Shown: piece after piece, positions 1 to 8,644 of the stretch
How positions within the stretch are numbered: the first letter of the stretch is position 1
How the letters are laid out: each line of letters starts with the position of its first letter
Source of the DNA: an uncultured Methanobacterium sp.
GTDB lineage: Archaea > Methanobacteriota > Methanobacteria > Methanobacteriales > Methanobacteriaceae
Assembly: GCF_963665055.1 (NCBI RefSeq)
Contig: NZ_OY762015.1
Span: forward strand, 1,408,501-1,472,500
Direction: 5' to 3'
DNA: 64,000 nucleotides
Notes under the pieces: generated by a model
Databases searched by the model: none
Told to the model about the DNA's origin: nothing
Seen by the model: only the letters and a program-made list of their open reading frames with translations
Translations under genes and position numbers: made by a program

Positions 1-92
1 TTTATGATACCGTAAACAACGCATAAAAGAGTTGCCAGAATGCATCCAATATATGCACCCCATATCCAGGGGTCGTTTATTCCTAGAACCAA
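1..92 (-). CDS. Symporter small accessory protein (partial, cut by window edge)
   Basis: The first 92 bases encode, on the minus strand, the first 30 residues of a tiny one-helix membrane protein. The start is a TTG at 92-90, placed by a strong GGAGGTG ribosome-binding site at about 98-106. The residues include NDPWIWGAYIGC and a single hydrophobic helix ending VVYGII. This matches my memory of the roughly 35-residue accessory proteins encoded just before sodium:solute symporters, so a symporter gene probably continues off the left edge. Only a few C-terminal residues should be missing. The family call is from memory of the DPWIW...VVYGI pattern. Confidence 0.6.
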   Translation of the reverse strand, partial: MVLGINDPWIWGAYIGCILATLLCVVYGII

Positions 93-641
93 TTTTTCAC
101 CTCCTTACAGCCATTAATAATGGCAATTATTTATCATTATAATTAGTGAACAACTACTTTTTATATATCTTTATCGATTTATCTGACCAACAGAAACTCA
201 CAGTTGCTTACTAGTGATTTAATGGCAATTAGACATTCCATTACATTCATAGATTATAAAGAAATAGGGATAGATATTAAAGATTAAAGGAAATAAGGTA
301 TATATTATTCTTTCGAGGATTGTTATTACTAATCCTCTATTTCAATGATCAAATTTACATGATAAATCCCAATTATAATTCCTAACACATAATTCCCATC
401 CAACTCAGATTCCCATCTAATTCCGTTGCCCCTAATCCCCAATTATGTCTTAAAAAAGGCTAATGTATCTCAATAAAGATATAATAAGCAGTAGTTCCAT
501 AATATTAAACATGAATTAAGTTTCAAACAATACTGGGGTTATGCTTGAAATGAGATGGTAAGATTTAAGGGAATATGGACCAAAATTTTGGAATTGAAAA
601 AGGTATTAATAATTTAAAAACATGAAAGAAAGGTGATTATA
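93..641. other. Intergenic region with one hairpin
   Basis: This AT-rich gap separates the divergent symporter accessory gene and the hypothetical gene starting at 642. I see no convincing coding sequence. A 7-bp perfect inverted repeat, GAGGATT at 315-321 and AATCCTC at 331-337 with a 9-base loop, could form a hairpin. The 12-mer TAATGGCAATTA occurs around 119 and again around 221. Both promoters must lie here, but I could not assign TATA boxes confidently. Confidence 0.5.
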
Positions 642-998
642 ATGTCTTCAACATTAATTACTTTCAAAAGAGAAATAAAAGGATCATTGAATGAGATTAA
701 AGTTCCGGAAGAGTTTATCAAAGATTTTCATTTCACAAGCGATGAACATCTTATGATCATGCTAAGGGTTATTGGAACTGATTCTAAAAAGGTTAAAGAT
801 TTTTTTAATGGGAGTGAAAATGAAACCTTCTTTTTAGAAACTGAAAATACCCAGGAAAGTGATTTCATAACAGAAACATCCGGTAATTTCATTTTAAGTT
901 CCATGTATCTGGATGAAGGTCCTTCTCTTTCAGTGGATATCAATCAAGAAATTCCAATGGTTAGGACTATAATGGACTTCAAAAAGAATAAAAGTTAA
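642..998 (+). CDS. Hypothetical protein, 118 aa
   Basis: I do not recognise this soluble, mildly acidic protein. It has no signal peptide, membrane helix or metal-binding cysteines. The sequence alternates short hydrophobic strands with charged stretches and ends in a basic FKKNKS tail, suggesting a small alpha/beta fold. An AGGTGAT ribosome-binding site at 631-637 places the start at the ATG at 642, not at an in-frame GTG at 633 that lies inside that site. It stands alone, with long AT-rich gaps on both sides. No function is proposed. Confidence 0.6.
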   Translation: MSSTLITFKREIKGSLNEIKVPEEFIKDFHFTSDEHLMIMLRVIGTDSKKVKDFFNGSENETFFLETENTQESDFITETSGNFILSSMYLDEGPSLSVDINQEIPMVRTIMDFKKNKS

Positions 999-1215
999 AC
1001 CAAAGACTTTTTAATTCCCATTTAATTTAATTCTTTAATTTCCTTTTTATTTTATAATTCCACTTAATCCATAACATCCATTATAAAGATTTAAGGGATA
1101 AATCCCCAAATCAGAAAATTCTAAATCTCTTTTCATATAATAAACCAACTTCAAGTTAATTTATTTCTGGTTCTGAAATACTGTTTAATGGAATAATGGT
1201 ACCAGAATACTATTT

Positions 1216-1365
1216 ACTGGGATGCTGGTTACTGGGATGCTGGTTACTGGGATGCTGGTTACTGGGATGCTGGTTACTGGGATGCTGGTTACTGGGATGC
1301 TGGTTACTGGGATGCTGGTTACTGGGATGCTGGTTACTGGGATACTAATTACTGGGATACTAATT
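1216..1365. repeat. 15-bp minisatellite, eight perfect plus two variant copies
   Basis: The unit ACTGGGATGCTGGTT is repeated eight times without change from 1216 to 1335. Two copies of the variant ACTGGGATACTAATT follow (1336-1365), and a degenerate copy precedes (1201-1215). The array begins 3 bases beyond the stop codon of the minus-strand glycosyltransferase at 1369. The unit length is a multiple of three, so the plus strand reads as an open MLVTG repeat, but no credible gene is attached. Perfect internal copies indicate recent slippage or unequal exchange. Confidence 0.95.
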
Positions 1366-1368
1366 AAG

Positions 1369-3330
1369 CTAGAGTTGTATCCTGATTATTTTGAAATAAT
1401 TACCACTGAAAATTGTGGTTCCAGAACTGGTTAATGAATCCACAGTTTGTCGTGACTGATCATTTCCCCCAGAACCCATATTGTTTCCCTGAGGAAGATT
1501 AGTCTGGTTATTCATGTTTCCTGGTGGCGGCACAATGTTGTTAGTCTGATTACCATTACTGGGCAAGTTTCCAGGAACCCCACCATTAGCAGTCTTATTC
1601 CCATGAGGGCTATTGGTATTGTTAAACATACCCCCGGTAGGTTGATTTCCTCCTTGCATTGAATTTTGGGTGGTCTGCGATCCATTGCTAAAACTGGGTA
1701 TCAAATCCAGGGAGTTGGGAAGAATTGGTGGCCCATAAGGTAATAGAAAACTCAAAGAATAATTTTCATCCATACTGGACCCTGCACCTCCCGCATTAGG
1801 TCCTGAAATTCCATTAACCCCCATTGAAGAAGATGTTTGATTGTTCTGAGTGCTTATTGTATATATGGTGCTGTTTTGATAATTTTCCTGAACTCCCTGA
1901 ACACTCTCCACCACAGTGACATTATTACCGTTACCCATATCCCCTAGAACATATTCCACCCAGTACTTATTTTGAAAATCAGACGCCACTATAACCAAGT
2001 TTTCATTGGTTACATTGGCAAAACTGGCTTTTACCTCCAGCAGTTCATTGTACTGTTGGGGAGTTATGGTGGGTTCCAGATTGTTGAATGATTCTGAAGC
2101 GGTGTAAAAGCAGGAAAATGCAAATATCAGGGCAACTCCTGCAATTAATATTGTGATCAGAGTTTTTTTAGAATACCTCCCTAAAAACTCGGTTTCAATA
2201 AATTTTAGTCCCAATGGAACCAGAAGCCCCACTGGTAAAAATGCCATTAATAGAAATCTAGACTGGTAATCTGATGCAGGTATTGATACTAAAACTGCCA
2301 GTAAAACAGCCATTGAAATATAGGCCCATACTAGTAGTGTGTTTTTATTCATTTTAGAGTGGAAGTTTTTATCGTGAATTTTATAATTATCATAAAGAGT
2401 GTTATTCATCATAATTGTGGCTTTACTCATCTCCACTGTGGTTTTATCCACCTCAACAGGTATTAAAGTTGTAATTCTTTCTTTCAAACCCCTGTAAAGT
2501 ATAATAAGGGCAGTTACGATTCCCAATATGTAAGGAAGACTCAAGAAGATTATTCCTGAAACAGGACTGCTCACTCCCCTTCCTGTGACCCCGGTTTGCG
2601 TGGTGGAAGAGTTGATGAAAGATAGCATTACAGTGCTAAATTTTGCATACATAACCGGATAAGTCAAAAATAGGACTGTGAAAAAGGCCAAAACCAGGAC
2701 ACTTACCATTCCTAAAATTTTAAGGTCAAATAAGGGTAATTTTCGGATCTTATATGTTTTAAACACTATACTGAAAATTAAAAGTGAAAAAAATAGGGTA
2801 ACTGCCACCGCTCCTGTGTAAATATGAGTTAAAAGATTGAGACATAAAAAGATAACAGTTAAAACACCATATTTTCTCCAATTTTTACTATCTGCAAACC
2901 ACATCACAGCAAAATACAGGAACACTACAAGTAAAAGAACCCCCACCAGGTTCTGCAGAAAATCTCCTATAAGAGCGAAGTAATTTACATTAACCGTAAC
3001 CATAAAAGCACTTAAGAGTGCAGGAATCTTAGATCCTCCCACTTTTTCTTTAGTGTAACATTCAGTGAGTAAATAGGCAGGTAGGACCATTAAGGATCCC
3101 ATTAAGGCCATTCCTATTTTGACTCCTATAAAGGAGTTACCAAATAGGAGTACAAATGGAGTTAATAAATAATATGCCAGTGGTGGATCGTTACTCATTG
3201 GAAATCCATGTTGCAGTATATTACGGACTTGAATATCATAAAATGCACCATCTATCCCATAAGATAATGAATAACGGGTTAAAACAAATATATCAAGCAC
3301 AAAAGAGAACATAAAAATGGCAAATAACAT
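1369..3330 (-). CDS. GT-C type membrane glycosyltransferase (PMT/GT39-like)
   Basis: This is a 653-residue polytopic protein with about ten hydrophobic segments between residues 1 and 430. The first extracytoplasmic loop has DGAFYDIQVRN and then SNDPPLAYYL, the layout seen in lipid-phosphate-sugar glycosyltransferases of the PMT/ArnT superfamily; an acidic residue in that loop is normally catalytic. After the last helix there is a short outer domain into which about 140 residues of Gly/Asn/Gln/Ser-rich low complexity are inserted, before a closing strand KIIRIQL. The insert carries many N-X-S/T sequons. It probably transfers a sugar from a lipid donor to an envelope acceptor. Donor and acceptor cannot be told from sequence. 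A 15-bp repeat array lies just beyond its stop. Confidence 0.65.
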   Translation of the reverse strand: MLFAIFMFSFVLDIFVLTRYSLSYGIDGAFYDIQVRNILQHGFPMSNDPPLAYYLLTPFVLLFGNSFIGVKIGMALMGSLMVLPAYLLTECYTKEKVGGSKIPALLSAFMVTVNVNYFALIGDFLQNLVGVLLLVVFLYFAVMWFADSKNWRKYGVLTVIFLCLNLLTHIYTGAVAVTLFFSLLIFSIVFKTYKIRKLPLFDLKILGMVSVLVLAFFTVLFLTYPVMYAKFSTVMLSFINSSTTQTGVTGRGVSSPVSGIIFLSLPYILGIVTALIILYRGLKERITTLIPVEVDKTTVEMSKATIMMNNTLYDNYKIHDKNFHSKMNKNTLLVWAYISMAVLLAVLVSIPASDYQSRFLLMAFLPVGLLVPLGLKFIETEFLGRYSKKTLITILIAGVALIFAFSCFYTASESFNNLEPTITPQQYNELLEVKASFANVTNENLVIVASDFQNKYWVEYVLGDMGNGNNVTVVESVQGVQENYQNSTIYTISTQNNQTSSSMGVNGISGPNAGGAGSSMDENYSLSFLLPYGPPILPNSLDLIPSFSNGSQTTQNSMQGGNQPTGGMFNNTNSPHGNKTANGGVPGNLPSNGNQTNNIVPPPGNMNNQTNLPQGNNMGSGGNDQSRQTVDSLTSSGTTIFSGNYFKIIRIQL

Positions 3331-3466
3331 AATAACCAGTAATTATTTTTAAAATATTGGATGATTCGAATCTTAGAAATTGGATTATCATTCTTAAAAA
3401 TAGTGAAACTCTTCATAGTACTTCCCCTACCTTCTCATAGTGTTATTATAAATTTTAGTAATATCA

Positions 3467-3531
3467 GGGGCTCTAAGTCTCTTTAAGCGGTTGAAGCGAG
3501 ATATTTTTTTAAAAGATAATCTTAGAGCCCC
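3467..3531. repeat. Perfect 11-bp inverted repeat around 43 bases
   Basis: GGGGCTCTAAG at 3467-3477 is exactly complementary to CTTAGAGCCCC at 3521-3531. The element lies in the 226-bp gap between two minus-strand genes, downstream of the BPL_N gene and upstream of the glycosyltransferase start at 3330. Its GC-rich arms stand out from the AT-rich background. It could be a terminator-like hairpin, a structured leader of the glycosyltransferase mRNA, or the ends of a tiny non-autonomous element. Confidence 0.7.
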
Positions 3532-3556
3532 ATTTTATAACCAAATAAAATGGTTA

Positions 3557-4318
3557 TCATGTTTTTTTAGTGGCCCATAATATCATTTGGACCAGTAGTT
3601 GTGAATTCTGAGGATCGAGTTCAGGATGAGAACCACTTAAAAGAACTCTACCCGAACCATAACTTTCACCCATAACTGCAGAATAACCCTGATAGCCAGT
3701 TACATTATCAGAATAATTGGCAAATGAAGATACACTGGAGCCAGTTGCGTACATAACAGGACCGTTCTCATGGTAAAGACTTATTTCAGACGAATTCAAC
3801 AACGTGCTCCCTGAGGATGTGGGTGTAATTTCAACTAATCCCTCATAACTAACATCAATGGTATTTACCTGTGAAGCAAGTCCCCATCCAGAATAATCCC
3901 CATCAACACTGTTAGATGCTGCGTAGGCCCCGGCACATATTCCAATGTATCCTTTACCCTGATTTAAGAATTGTTTAATTGCCTCGTCATCAATATTACT
4001 GCCCTGAACATAGGTAGCAGAGTTTCCTCCCGGCATTATCAAAATATCATAGCCAGATAATGTCTTGGAGTTTATTTGGCTGCTGGTGTCATAGTCAAAA
4101 TATATACCACCTGAAAGATTCATACTGTTACTTTCATCCATACATGCCTTTAAACCAGCTACACTCTCTTCCATTGAACCATCACCATCAAATATTAAAA
4201 CTTTAACCGTTGAAACACGATTATCTGCATTATTAATGCTTATTTCATCCGAATCATCAGGAAGTCCCACTACCAGAGTCATGGCAGATACTAAAATCAC
4301 AATGACCAACAACAACAT
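3557..4318 (-). CDS. Secreted BPL_N / class I glutamine amidotransferase-like protein
   Basis: This 253-residue protein starts with an uncleaved-anchor or signal-type hydrophobic segment (about residues 1-20). A domain of the biotin-protein-ligase N-terminal (BPL_N) type follows. Motifs seen are VLIFDGDG, a flavodoxin-like IMPGGNSATY loop, and GICAGAY, whose cysteine sits at the nucleophile elbow of class I amidotransferases. A late SGSHPELDP matches the histidine-bearing end of the fold. Members of this family in archaea and bacteria are often extracytoplasmic and of unknown substrate. No ribosome-binding site is evident, but an in-frame stop a few codons upstream leaves the ATG at 4318 as the only good start. 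Confidence 0.7.
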   Translation of the reverse strand: MLLLVIVILVSAMTLVVGLPDDSDEISINNADNRVSTVKVLIFDGDGSMEESVAGLKACMDESNSMNLSGGIYFDYDTSSQINSKTLSGYDILIMPGGNSATYVQGSNIDDEAIKQFLNQGKGYIGICAGAYAASNSVDGDYSGWGLASQVNTIDVSYEGLVEITPTSSGSTLLNSSEISLYHENGPVMYATGSSVSSFANYSDNVTGYQGYSAVMGESYGSGRVLLSGSHPELDPQNSQLLVQMILWATKKT

Positions 4319-4831
4319 GAATAATTTATTTTTACTTAAAAAAATTCCTTTTATTTTAATTCCTTTAATTATAAACCCTCCGGCATTATTTATGCCTCTT
4401 GATGTCTATTTTCTAAATTTAATACATAAAAGTAATTTTTCCCATATTTAACCGAAGTTTTACCGGTTCCGTACAGCCCACACCCAAATCTCTCCCAATT
4501 CTTTAGGAAAATAACTAATAAATTGAACATTAAAAAAAAATGAAAAAAACATAATCTATATCTAAATAGACTAAAAAGTATTTAAAATATCTAAAAGGAA
4601 CAAATAAACTATAAAGAACGAATATGAATAAAACAAATGATTTTTAACTTTTTAATTTGATAAAAAGATTGATAAAAGACTCCAACTTGAGTGAAATTCG
4701 GTAAAATATTAAAGGAGAATAAATTAAAATTAAAGAAGAATAATCTAAAGTCGATGCTGTAAACCCTGAAAAAAAAGGAAACTAAGAAGATCTGATTGAG
4801 AAAGAAAAATAAGAAAGGAATGATTTTTAGA
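4319..4831. other. AT-rich intergenic region, nothing recognised
   Basis: These 513 bases lie between the promoter side of the BPL_N gene and the end of the small membrane-protein gene, both minus strand. I find no convincing gene. A short AACCG/CGGTT inverted repeat near 4449-4467 is too weak to call a terminator. Poly-A-rich runs dominate from about 4520 to 4830. Confidence 0.5.
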
Positions 4832-5122
4832 TTACTTCCAGCTTATTTTCAACAAAGCACTTAATGCTACTAACTGACTTATGTTGATCAGTAAAAGAGA
4901 ATACTCATTTCCATGTTCTCCTCCCGAAGGCATTGGAGGTGGAGGGGCCAGAAAACCCATAGAGAGTAGATTCTGGATTAGTAAGAAAGTTCCAAATATT
5001 AAAAGTCCCAGTGTGTATTCTGATTTCCACTTCCTGTAATTCTTCCAGTAAATGGAAAGTAAAATAATTATAATTGATATGTTAGCTAACGCCACTGCCA
5101 TACCCAAATATCTTAATATCAT
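4832..5122 (-). CDS. Small three-helix membrane protein
   Basis: This 96-residue protein has three hydrophobic segments (about 5-25, 38-57 and 75-92). A loop APPPPMPSGGEHG between the second and third helices carries a proline run and a histidine. I do not recognise the family. It begins 24 bases after the end of the winged-helix gene on the same strand and has its own GGAG site, so the two are probably co-transcribed. Such regulator plus small-membrane-protein pairs in archaea are sometimes sensor pairs; that role is inference. Confidence 0.6.
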   Translation of the reverse strand: MILRYLGMAVALANISIIIILLSIYWKNYRKWKSEYTLGLLIFGTFLLIQNLLSMGFLAPPPPMPSGGEHGNEYSLLLINISQLVALSALLKISWK

Positions 5123-5146
5123 TCCAATCTTCTCCTTACTAAATAT

Positions 5147-5440
5147 CTATTCTTCTTTTTCAGATTCTTTCCAGATCTGTTTGAATGAATCGAAGTTTTC
5201 CTCCATTGTAGATGAAAGCATGTAAACAGTCCCATACTGTCCCTCACCACAGGTAATGACAATATTATTTTTGACCAAAACATTCAGATGATGTTTAACA
5301 GTTTTATAATCTAATTTAAGGCATTTGGCAAGCTGATTGGCATTATATGGTCTTGAATTAAGTTCATTGATTATCTTGGCGCGATTGATCCCCCCACGCG
5401 TTCCAGCTATCAGCCACCAGAGTAAACCTTCACCTTCCAT
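5147..5440 (-). CDS. Winged helix-turn-helix transcriptional regulator
   Basis: This is a DNA-binding protein of about 97 residues with an ArsR/MarR-like winged helix: GGINRAKIINEL, then RPYNANQLAKCLKLDYKTVKHHL as the helix-turn-helix, followed by a wing VITCGEGQYGTVY. The C-terminal acidic helix may dimerise. The reading frame is open up to an ATG at 5515, but I prefer the ATG at 5440 (MEGEGLLWWL) because a GTGAT-type site precedes it and family members begin near LLWWLIAGTRGG. It heads a two-gene unit with the small membrane protein and is divergent from the histidine kinase at 5738. Confidence 0.75.
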   Translation of the reverse strand: MEGEGLLWWLIAGTRGGINRAKIINELNSRPYNANQLAKCLKLDYKTVKHHLNVLVKNNIVITCGEGQYGTVYMLSSTMEENFDSFKQIWKESEKEE

Positions 5441-5737
5441 AAATATCACTAGATATGAACATACACCAACCAAATCATCCAAATTGCATGAATAAAATCT
5501 ATTAAACCATACCATCTCTTGTTATTAATTATATTTCTTTATCTTTATTTTTTTATCATGAAAAAATAAATCCACAAGTTTTAGATAGAATTTCTAATTA
5601 AAGAGGTTATACTTAATTAAGTTTTCTCCTTTAAAAACCATCACATGAACATGAACTAGTGAAATAAAGATTTCATTAGAATATGGTAAAAAAATAAATA
5701 TAAACCAATACAAATAATAACAAAATGAGGGTTTATT

Positions 5738-7576
5738 TTGTCTCCTAAAAACAGAATTAATGTGCCTGAAGAAATATTAGAGAGCATAAGTGATGCTTTT
5801 ATTTTTATTGACTCTGATTTCAAAGTGAAGTGCATTAATAAACTCGCAGAAGAGTTTTCAGGAAGGGAAAAAAGGGAGATTATAGGTGAAAATTTTCTAG
5901 AAACTTTTCCACAATTCTCAAATACTGTTTTTCAGGAGATATACCTACAGATAGTTAATGAAAATGGAAGCATCCCCCGAGAAAAATTTGAATTTGAAAC
6001 TTTTCTTGATGAACCTCCCCTTAAAAATTGGTATAATGTTCGTGTTTTTTCCAATAAAAATGGTTTTAACATATTTTTTCAGGATATAACTTCAAAAAAG
6101 ACCGCAGAATTAGAGTTGAAAGAGAGTGAAGACAAGTATAGATCACTCCTGGAAACCATTCCAAATTCCACAGAACGCGAACGCCAGTGGTCTAACCTTA
6201 TTTCAAACTTACCAGGCATGGTATATCATTGCCTAAATGATAATAACTGGACAATGACCTTTATAAGTCACCAGTGCAAAGAAATAACCGGTTATGAACC
6301 GTCAGACATTGAAAATAACACTAAAAAAGCTTATAATGATCTGATTTTCGAGGAAGACCGTGAACATGTTTGGAGTACCGTTCAAAACGCCCTTGAAAAA
6401 AGTGAACCTTATGAAACCACTTACCGGATAGTAACTCGTCAAAATGAAATTAAATGGGTGTGGGAGCGAGGAGTAGGTGTTGAAGATGAAAATGGAGAAT
6501 TATCTCTGGAAGGTTTTATAGAGGACATAACCCATCAAAAACTTGCTGAAGAAGCTTTAAAAGAGAGTGAAGAAAAATACAGGGCTCTTTTTGAATCTGA
6601 TCCCAACTATACCATATTGCTTGGATTGGATGGTTACCTGTTGGATGTGAATCCTGCTGCTACCATGATCACAGGCCTGTCCAAAGAAGAGTTAGTGGGA
6701 AAACATTTTATGGATTTAACCATCTTTCCAGAAGAAGAACTTGTATCTCACCAGGAAATATTTTCACATTTTGTTGCTGGCAAAACAATTGACCCTTATG
6801 AATCCCGAATATATGATTATAAGGGTAAAATTCGCTGGATTGAAATTAAACAGACCCCTATAAGAATTCATGGGGAAACTACCCATGTTTTATTGATCTG
6901 CAGTGACATAACCCAACGTAAAAAAGCAGAAAATAAGATTAAGGAATCCCTGAAAGAAAAAGAAGTCCTGCTGCAGGAGATCCATCACCGGGTTAAAAAC
7001 AATATGCAGATTGTTTCCAGTCTTTTAAATCTTCAAAAACAGTATGTGGATGAGGAAGAGACAGTTAACATTCTCATGGAGAGCCAGAACAGGGTTAAGT
7101 CCATGGCCATGATCCATGAAAAATTATACCAGTCCCATAATTTAACCAGTATCAACATCTTTGATTATGTTCAAAGCCTGGTTAAAGATTTATTCTCATC
7201 ATATTCAACTCCGGCAAGCAAGATCATACCCATAATTGAAATTGATAATGTGAATTTAAATATAGAAACAGCAGTACCCTGTGGACTCATAATCAACGAG
7301 CTCGTATCCAACAGCCTTAAATACGCATTCCCCCATGGAAGAGGAGGAAAAATCATTTTATCCCTTAAATTACGTGGAAAATATTATGAACTGATCATCC
7401 GCGATAACGGTATAGGATTCCCAGAGGATCTTGATTTTAAAAACACAGAATCACTGGGTTTGCAACTCGTAAATAGTTTAGTTGGTCAAATTAATGGTGA
7501 AATAGAACTCAATCGAAGTCAGGGCACCATGTTCAAAATTATTTTCTCAAAATTAACTTACAAAGAAAGAATTTGA
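5738..7576 (+). CDS. PAS-domain sensor histidine kinase (HisKA_2 type)
   Basis: This is a 612-residue soluble sensor kinase. Three PAS-like domains occupy about residues 8-125, 150-270 and 275-395, each ending in a FIEDITxxK-type PAC motif. The dimerisation/phosphoacceptor region has EIHHRVKNNMQIVSSLL (about 413-430), characteristic of the HisKA_2/HWE-like group. The ATPase domain shows an N box NELVSNSLKYAF (about 520) and a G box DNGIGFP (about 557). No membrane helices are present, so the signal is probably intracellular. The TTG start is set by a GAGGG six bases upstream; the earlier ATG at 5724 runs into a stop. No response regulator lies nearby. Confidence 0.9.
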   Translation: MSPKNRINVPEEILESISDAFIFIDSDFKVKCINKLAEEFSGREKREIIGENFLETFPQFSNTVFQEIYLQIVNENGSIPREKFEFETFLDEPPLKNWYNVRVFSNKNGFNIFFQDITSKKTAELELKESEDKYRSLLETIPNSTERERQWSNLISNLPGMVYHCLNDNNWTMTFISHQCKEITGYEPSDIENNTKKAYNDLIFEEDREHVWSTVQNALEKSEPYETTYRIVTRQNEIKWVWERGVGVEDENGELSLEGFIEDITHQKLAEEALKESEEKYRALFESDPNYTILLGLDGYLLDVNPAATMITGLSKEELVGKHFMDLTIFPEEELVSHQEIFSHFVAGKTIDPYESRIYDYKGKIRWIEIKQTPIRIHGETTHVLLICSDITQRKKAENKIKESLKEKEVLLQEIHHRVKNNMQIVSSLLNLQKQYVDEEETVNILMESQNRVKSMAMIHEKLYQSHNLTSINIFDYVQSLVKDLFSSYSTPASKIIPIIEIDNVNLNIETAVPCGLIINELVSNSLKYAFPHGRGGKIILSLKLRGKYYELIIRDNGIGFPEDLDFKNTESLGLQLVNSLVGQINGEIELNRSQGTMFKIIFSKLTYKERI

Positions 7577-7641
7577 TGTTTTACAACGGAAGAATTAGTC
7601 ATGATGGTAACCGGGTTATAAATCCTTATAATTAATCCAAT

Positions 7642-7721
7642 CTTTGAGAATATCATAGTTCTTTAAAAATATCTTAAATTCTTTGAGAATATCCTAGATT
7701 CTTTGATAATTATCCTAGATT
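7642..7721. repeat. Degenerate 19-21 bp tandem repeat
   Basis: Four consecutive units related to CTTTGAGAATATCCTAGATT cover 7642-7660, 7661-7680, 7681-7700 and 7701-7721. They fill the gap between the convergent kinase and dioxygenase genes. The first, third and fourth copies are closest. Confidence 0.8.
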
Positions 7722-7741
7722 TTGTTTTTAAACTTTTTTTG

Positions 7742-8536
7742 TTACTCAGTGAATTTATAGGCAGCCATTCCCAGATCACCAGCATACCAACTATGATGTA
7801 TTACTTTCCCTTCAGCTCCTTCTCCAGCAGCTCCAAATGCCACAAGTAGCGGCATGTAATGATCCGGGTAAGGATGAGCCCTTTCAGGATAAGGTGCTAG
7901 ATCACGGTAGTTAATTAGAAGCTTTTCATCACCAGCTAGGACTGCATCAGTTAACCAACTATCAAAATCAGTAGCCCAATCATCTGTCGGCCCCCCAAAA
8001 CGGAAGCCTGCATATCCTAGGGGATGAACTGCTCCTCCACTTCCCATTACAAGAACACCTTCATTTCTTAGATCTTTTATAGCACGACCCATCTCCAGGT
8101 GACGAGAAGGGTTAAGATGGTTCTGGATAGAGAGCTGTACAACAGGAATGTCTGCATTGGGAAACATTAACATCAAAGGTACCCATGTTCCGTGATCCAG
8201 GCCACGGTTATCATCAATATTACAGGGAATATTTGCAGCTTGGATGAGCTTTGCCACATGCTCTGCTAGTTTTGGATCACCACGAGCAGGATACTTTATC
8301 TGGTAAAGTTCTTCAGGGAATCCATAAAAATCATGGATGGTCTCTGGCTTTTCCACAGCACTAACTGTAGGGATGGATGTTGCCCAGTGGGCTGATATGC
8401 AAAGAACTGCTTTAATATTACCATAATGCGGGCCCAACTCTTTCAGGAACTTCCTGGCAGGTATATCTTCTAAAGGAAGAGTGGGTGCCCCGTGTGAAAC
8501 AAAAATTGGAGATAATGCCTGTTTTTTCCCATCCAT
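7742..8536 (-). CDS. DODA/YgiD-type class III extradiol dioxygenase family protein
   Basis: This 264-residue LigB-superfamily protein resembles 4,5-DOPA dioxygenase. Expected metal ligands are present: FVSHGAPTL near the start, ISAHWATS at about 47-53, and a late GSGGAVHPLG. DHGTWVPL supplies the usual catalytic histidine. The fold normally binds non-haem Fe(II) or Zn and cleaves catechols with O2. In a strict anaerobe a different substrate, or detoxification after air exposure, is possible. It is divergent from an FAD oxidoreductase gene at 8645, with about 110 bp between them that probably hold both promoters. Confidence 0.85.
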   Translation of the reverse strand: MDGKKQALSPIFVSHGAPTLPLEDIPARKFLKELGPHYGNIKAVLCISAHWATSIPTVSAVEKPETIHDFYGFPEELYQIKYPARGDPKLAEHVAKLIQAANIPCNIDDNRGLDHGTWVPLMLMFPNADIPVVQLSIQNHLNPSRHLEMGRAIKDLRNEGVLVMGSGGAVHPLGYAGFRFGGPTDDWATDFDSWLTDAVLAGDEKLLINYRDLAPYPERAHPYPDHYMPLLVAFGAAGEGAEGKVIHHSWYAGDLGMAAYKFTE

Positions 8537-8644
8537 TTAATCACATCTTTAATTATTTAGGTTTTATAATTTAAAATAAATTACAATTTCAAAAATATTA
8601 GTTTAAGCTTAAACATAGATTAAGTTAAAGGTTCAGGTGACTCA

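Noticed and set aside
1201..1365. Possible CRISPR array
   Set aside because: The copies are contiguous, with no unique spacers, and no cas genes are present. The same applies to the arrays at 47341 and 62173.
1222..1434. Plus-strand open frame encoding an MLVTG repeat
   Set aside because: It is the translation of a 15-bp minisatellite whose unit length is a multiple of three; it has no ribosome-binding site and the end overlaps the glycosyltransferase gene on the other strand.
4236..4451. Plus-strand frame opposite the BPL_N gene start
   Set aside because: It is antisense to the signal-peptide region and continues into AT-rich DNA with no start signal.
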